NCBI GenBank assembly: GCA_000753945.1
Contig: JQOA01000232.1
Location: forward strand, 1-10,281
Source of the DNA: Smithella sp. D17
Lineage (GTDB): Bacteria; Desulfobacterota; Syntrophia; Syntrophales; Smithellaceae
Direction of reading: 5' to 3'
Length of the DNA stretch: 10,281 nucleotides
Positions 8,402 through 10,281 of the stretch are shown here, piece by piece. How positions within the stretch are numbered: the first letter of the stretch is position 1; the number at the start of each line of letters is the position of its first letter. A program made the translations under genes and the position numbers. The notes under the pieces were generated by a model, which was not told the origin of the DNA, made no database searches, and worked only from the letters and a program-made list of their open reading frames with translations.

Positions 8402-8872
8402 TTACTGTGTCTTACTGGTCTTCGATACCTCCAGTTTCATCATCTCCCAGAATTTTCTGGCAACAACATATATAATGTAATCGAACATAAGAATTGTCCG
8501 GCTGAGACTTCCCGCTGCCTGCTGATGCTCTACTTCGACGTTGAATATGGATTGAAATTCCGCATACAACCACATATGCCTTCTCATCAAAATCAGTGCA
8601 TATAGCGCTTCGTGAAGAGGAATTCCTTCCTTGTATCTTTCTTCCGCGTATTTCTCGAAAATTTCTTTAGCCTGTTCATATGGCGACTCATTAAAAAACA
8701 TCAGTTGAAAATTATCGTAGAAATATTTTGCCTGAAGGATAATTTCTTCTTCGGATGCGTTATGGTAGGTATAGGTTTTTACGTTAGTTTTGATATCCTT
8801 AGCCCATTGCCGGGCGATTGTATCCGCGTTTTTCTGCGTCAAATCTACAAGTTTTGCGGTAAAAGCTTTCAT
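8402..8872 (-). CDS. RsbRD_N-like sensor-domain protein
   Basis: This 156-residue, mostly helical protein has no signal peptide or membrane segment. Its pattern (K-L-V-D-L ... I-A-R-Q-W-A-K-D near residues 8-26, a TYHN segment near 34-38, YAEERYKEGIPLHEAL near 75-90 and LILMRRHMW following) resembles the stand-alone N-terminal, globin-like sensor domain of RsbR/RsbRD stress regulators. I recognise the family by pattern only. No STAS domain follows, so a direct stressosome role is not supported; the ligand and partner are unknown. ATG 8872 has AAGGAG about 5 nt upstream and lies about 20 nt after the start site predicted from a sigma-54 promoter. It precedes, on the same strand, a broken paralogue and the ATPase operon, and may share their transcript. 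Confidence 0.6.
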   Translation of the reverse strand: MKAFTAKLVDLTQKNADTIARQWAKDIKTNVKTYTYHNASEEEIILQAKYFYDNFQLMFFNESPYEQAKEIFEKYAEERYKEGIPLHEALYALILMRRHMWLYAEFQSIFNVEVEHQQAAGSLSRTILMFDYIIYVVARKFWEMMKLEVSKTSKTQ

Positions 8873-8903
8873 GAAGGCTCCTTCCCTTAACTAACAGGAA
8901 AAA

Positions 8904-8918
8904 GCAATGGCCATGCCA
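8904..8918 (-). promoter_or_regulatory. Sigma-54 (RpoN) type -24/-12 promoter
   Basis: On the minus strand TGGCATGGCCATTGC has GG at 8917-8916 and GC at 8905-8904 with exactly 10 nt between them. It matches the TGGCACG-N4-TTGC consensus with one change (C to T). The predicted start near 8892 would give a leader of about 20 nt containing the ribosome binding site of the RsbRD_N-like gene, a sensible geometry. It implies control by an enhancer-binding ATPase that is not in the window. Confidence 0.6.
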
Positions 8919-8962
8919 TAAAAATAATTTTTGTATTTTAATTTCCGTTTCTGCTTTTACGC

Positions 8963-8991
8963 GCGGGCAGCTACGCCCGGCGAATGCCGGG
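8963..8991. repeat. GC-rich palindromic (REP-like) element
   Basis: CCCGGC (8976-8981) and GCCGGG (8986-8991) form a 6-bp stem with a GAAT loop. An overlapping alternative pairs GGGC (8965-8968) with GCCC (8975-8978). Together with the adjoining GGAATCCAG it recalls the CTGGATTCCCGC-type intergenic palindromes common in proteobacteria. A T-run at 9001-9007 follows on the plus strand, but no plus-strand gene ends here. Confidence 0.4.
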
Positions 8992-9208
8992 GGAATCCAG
9001 TTTTTTTAAATGGTTATGGATTTCAATTTACAGGGAATGATTCCATTAAGAAATGAACAAAGCCATTTTCTCTTATCGGACATTCATGAATTATCAAGAG
9101 AGGAAATAAACGGAAATACGAAGTAAACGTCACTGGAAAAGTCACACAAAAAGATTTGCGGACATTAAAAATAAAAATAGGCTTTAAATATATAGGTTTA
9201 CAAATGAA

Positions 9209-9242
9209 GACATTTATGTCACCCCTGAATGACTTAAATGTC
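9209..9242. repeat. 13-bp inverted repeat, possible terminator hairpin or operator
   Basis: GACATTTATGTCA (9209-9221) and TGACTTAAATGTC (9230-9242) are reverse complements at 12 of 13 positions around an 8-nt loop. It begins about 32 bp after the stop of the 44-residue gene, so it may be a hairpin terminator for that transcript, though the sequence after it on the minus strand is only mildly T-rich. The high AT content and the inner symmetry also suit a protein-binding site. Confidence 0.4.
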
Positions 9243-9274
9243 GCGGATTTAATTTAAGATTGGAATCCAGAAAA

Positions 9275-9409
9275 TTAAATAGAACGTCCCCTATTATTCT
9301 TGAGCGCTTGGGCAGCCCGACGCTCTGCCTCTTCCTTGCACCACTGCTCATAAGGTGGTATCGCTGAAACTTTGCCAACGCCGGATGAATCTATTTCATC
9401 TGTTGCCAT
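9275..9409 (-). CDS. Small hypothetical protein, 44 residues
   Basis: The ATG at 9409 lies within the end of the upstream gene (19-nt overlap in another frame), with a purine-rich AGAAAGAAAAAA stretch before it as a weak ribosome binding site. The product is polar and helical, with a Glu/Arg/Ala-rich segment (CKEEAERRAAQALKNN), and has no membrane segment. A longer frame opening at 9514 would overlap the neighbour by over 120 nt and is unlikely. I do not recognise the family. The overlap suggests coupled expression with the 158-residue gene, so the two products may act together, but no function can be assigned. Confidence 0.45.
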   Translation of the reverse strand: MATDEIDSSGVGKVSAIPPYEQWCKEEAERRAAQALKNNRGRSI

Positions 9410-9867
9410 TTTTTTCTTTCTGTTTTCAGTTCCTGCGTCATGGATGCGATCATGTTCGGGCCAATGGATACGTGCCGGTCCACAATGAGGCCGTCGCAAA
9501 CGATAAGTCCGCAATAGGGTAGCACCGCCGTGTCAATGACGCACCACTCCGGAATCATCTCCTCCAGAGGAGTTGTCAGAGCCTTAACGCAAAACCAGGT
9601 GTCATCCGAGGCCTTGAGTGCATAGCCACTCCTGTATTTCTTGGCATAGACGAACATGTCGTATGTTGCGTTTTTTACGGCATTGACAAACGATTCCTCG
9701 TATGACGAGTCAAAAGCGAAGGATTTGTTGAAGCCATCCTTATAAAGCGCTTTGCGAGCCTCGCTGTAGTCATTGATGATCTTCAGCGGTTTGGCTGCAA
9801 TGGCGCACAGGAGACGTTTGTATTGGGCAAGGAAAGCATTTGCACTCGTTGTTTTAAGCAGCGTCAT
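9391..9867 (-). CDS. Hypothetical protein, 158 residues
   Basis: ATG 9867 has GAGG about 5 nt upstream. The protein is cytoplasmic in character, with a basic N-terminal third (KRLLCAIAAKPLKIINDYSEARKAL) and a more ordered second half containing the segments EWCVIDTAVLPYCGLIVCDGLIV and HVSIGPNMIASMTQEL; it ends in a Lys-rich helix. The alternating hydrophobic strands in 108-135 suggest an alpha/beta fold. I do not recognise the family. The gene begins only 17 bp inside the end of the right-hand IS630 element, so its original promoter has probably been displaced. The IS end carries a perfect outward TATAAT that may drive it. It forms a likely two-gene unit with the 44-residue gene. Confidence 0.6.
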   Translation of the reverse strand: MTLLKTTSANAFLAQYKRLLCAIAAKPLKIINDYSEARKALYKDGFNKSFAFDSSYEESFVNAVKNATYDMFVYAKKYRSGYALKASDDTWFCVKALTTPLEEMIPEWCVIDTAVLPYCGLIVCDGLIVDRHVSIGPNMIASMTQELKTERKKWQQMK

Positions 9868-9884
9868 TTTATCCTCTTTTCAGT

Positions 9885-9902
9885 TATTAACCGTCTCATA
9901 AT
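9885..9902 (+). repeat. IS630 terminal inverted repeat (left end)
   Basis: TATTAACCGTCTCATAAT, identical to the reverse complement of 62-79. It begins with TA, the expected IS630 target dinucleotide (9885-9886). Confidence 0.75.
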
Positions 9903-9906
9903 TATA
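9901..9906 (-). promoter_or_regulatory. Outward-facing TATAAT -10 element in the IS end
   Basis: On the minus strand the IS end reads TATAAT, 33 bp before ATG 9867 of the hypothetical gene. No good -35 is found 16-18 bp upstream (TCATAA or similar), so this is only a candidate promoter contributed by the insertion. Confidence 0.3.
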
Positions 9907-9942
9907 TTGACATAAAAGACCCATTATGATAGTTAAGTATCC

Positions 9943-10281
9943 ATGAAAAAAATGGATGCGAGAAATCTTGATCATAAGACGCTGACGGAATTGCGCAAGC
10001 GAGGTGTAGGCAGCGTACAAGAAGGACAAAGTCCTGAAATCGTAGCGAAGGCATTGGGAATTAACCGCGTCACGATATACGGCTGGTTGTCGCGCTATCG
10101 TCAAGGCGGCTGGCAGGCCTTGGACGCTAATAAACGAGGTGGAAGAAAACCGAAACTGGATGACAAAGCATTGCAATGGATTTATAAGACGGTGGTCGAC
10201 AAGAATCCTTTGCCATTGAAGTTTACGTATGCGCTGTGGACAGCAAAGAGGGTGGGAGAGCTTATTCATCAACGGTTTGGG
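9943..10281 (+). CDS. IS630-family transposase, N-terminal part (partial)
   Basis: An open frame of 113 codons runs from ATG 9943 off the window edge without a stop. Residues about 12-55 form the helix-turn-helix typical of the family, with SPEIVAKALGINRVTIYGWLSRY at 30-52. The GG-W-x-A-L-D and RGGRKPKLD linker (56-73) and a second DNA-binding region follow, with KFTYALWTAKRVGELI at 93-108. The DDE catalytic domain lies beyond the window. A perfect TTGACA at 9907-9912 in the IS leader may be a -35 for this gene, but the matching -10 is poor. The frame appears intact as far as visible, so the element may still be active. Confidence 0.88.
   Translation, partial: MKKMDARNLDHKTLTELRKRGVGSVQEGQSPEIVAKALGINRVTIYGWLSRYRQGGWQALDANKRGGRKPKLDDKALQWIYKTVVDKNPLPLKFTYALWTAKRVGELIHQRFG

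Larger units (their letters stand above)
8873..9274. other. Intergenic region without a convincing gene
   Basis: These 402 bp are AT-rich except for a GC-rich palindromic island at 8963-8993. They hold the sigma-54 promoter, that palindrome, a 13-bp inverted repeat at 9209-9242 and a 9-bp direct repeat GGAATCCAG (8992-9000 and 9262-9270). The longest frame I considered (plus strand, ATG 9037, 29 codons) has no properly spaced ribosome binding site and no recognisable product. Confidence 0.6.
9885..10281 (+). mobile_element. Left end of an IS630-family insertion sequence (partial, continues right of window)
   Basis: The element starts at the TA/terminal repeat 9885-9902 and includes a 40-bp leader and the N-terminal 113 codons of a transposase. 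The repeat matches 62-79 in inverted orientation, so the visible pieces are the left end of one copy and the right end of another, both with transposases on the plus strand. Confidence 0.8.

Noticed and set aside
9037..9126. Plus-strand 29-codon frame in the intergenic region
   Set aside because: The purine run abuts the ATG with no proper spacing, and the short product is not recognisable.
8992..9270. Direct repeat GGAATCCAG at 8992-9000 and 9262-9270 as possible ends of a miniature element
   Set aside because: The copies are direct, only 9 bp, and lack flanking duplications or terminal inverted structure; could be chance or part of dispersed intergenic repeats.
9880..10272. Minus-strand 130-codon open frame
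   Set aside because: It lies antisense to the IS630 transposase N-terminus and its leader, whose plus-strand frame has clear family similarity; the minus frame has no recognisable product.

Overview
The window holds a complete nine-gene operon for an N-type rotary ATPase, the accessory and probably horizontally spread relative of the F-type ATP synthase. All nine genes lie on the minus strand in the diagnostic order atpD-C-Q-R-B-E-F-A-G (8084 down to 1353). The F-type order is different, there is no separate delta gene (atpH), and atpQ and atpR sit between epsilon and a. The moderate GC content, the strong AGGAGG-type ribosome binding sites, the RsbRD-like sensor protein and the Cys-rich cytidylate-kinase-like protein suggest a Gram-negative anaerobe of the Desulfobacterota (deltaproteobacterial) type. 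That assignment is an inference from gene style, not from a marker gene.

Layout from left to right. Bases 1-79 are the right end of an IS630-family element: the last 16 codons of a plus-strand transposase and a terminal repeat. Bases 133-339 hold a small plus-strand reading frame broken by one in-frame TGA. Bases 415-1311 (minus) encode a cytidylate-kinase-like protein with an N-terminal four-cysteine motif, placed 41 bp after atpG and probably co-transcribed with the ATPase. Bases 1353-8084 (minus) are the ATPase operon. Bases 8152-8334 (minus) are a truncated, frameshifted copy of the next gene, 8402-8872 (minus), which encodes an RsbRD_N-like sensor-domain protein. That gene is preceded by a well-formed sigma-54 promoter (8904-8918). 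Bases 8873-9274 carry no convincing gene but contain two palindromic structures. Bases 9275-9867 (minus) hold two overlapping genes of unknown function. Bases 9885-10281 are the left end of a second IS630 element, with the transposase N-terminus on the plus strand running off the window.

The nine ATPase genes are coupled by short gaps and overlaps. Beta, alpha, gamma and epsilon form the catalytic head; a and c form the ion-translocating membrane part; AtpF joins a b-type stalk to a delta-like C-terminus, which explains the missing delta gene. AtpQ and AtpR are the small membrane proteins peculiar to this class.

The two most notable observations are as follows. (1) Matching 18-bp IS630 terminal repeats lie at 62-79 and 9885-9902, in the arrangement expected for two directly repeated IS copies bracketing the whole ~9.8 kb ATPase segment, like a composite transposon. 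(2) The c subunit has Met where the Na+-binding Gln/Glu of helix 1 is expected, so Na+ coupling should not be assumed.
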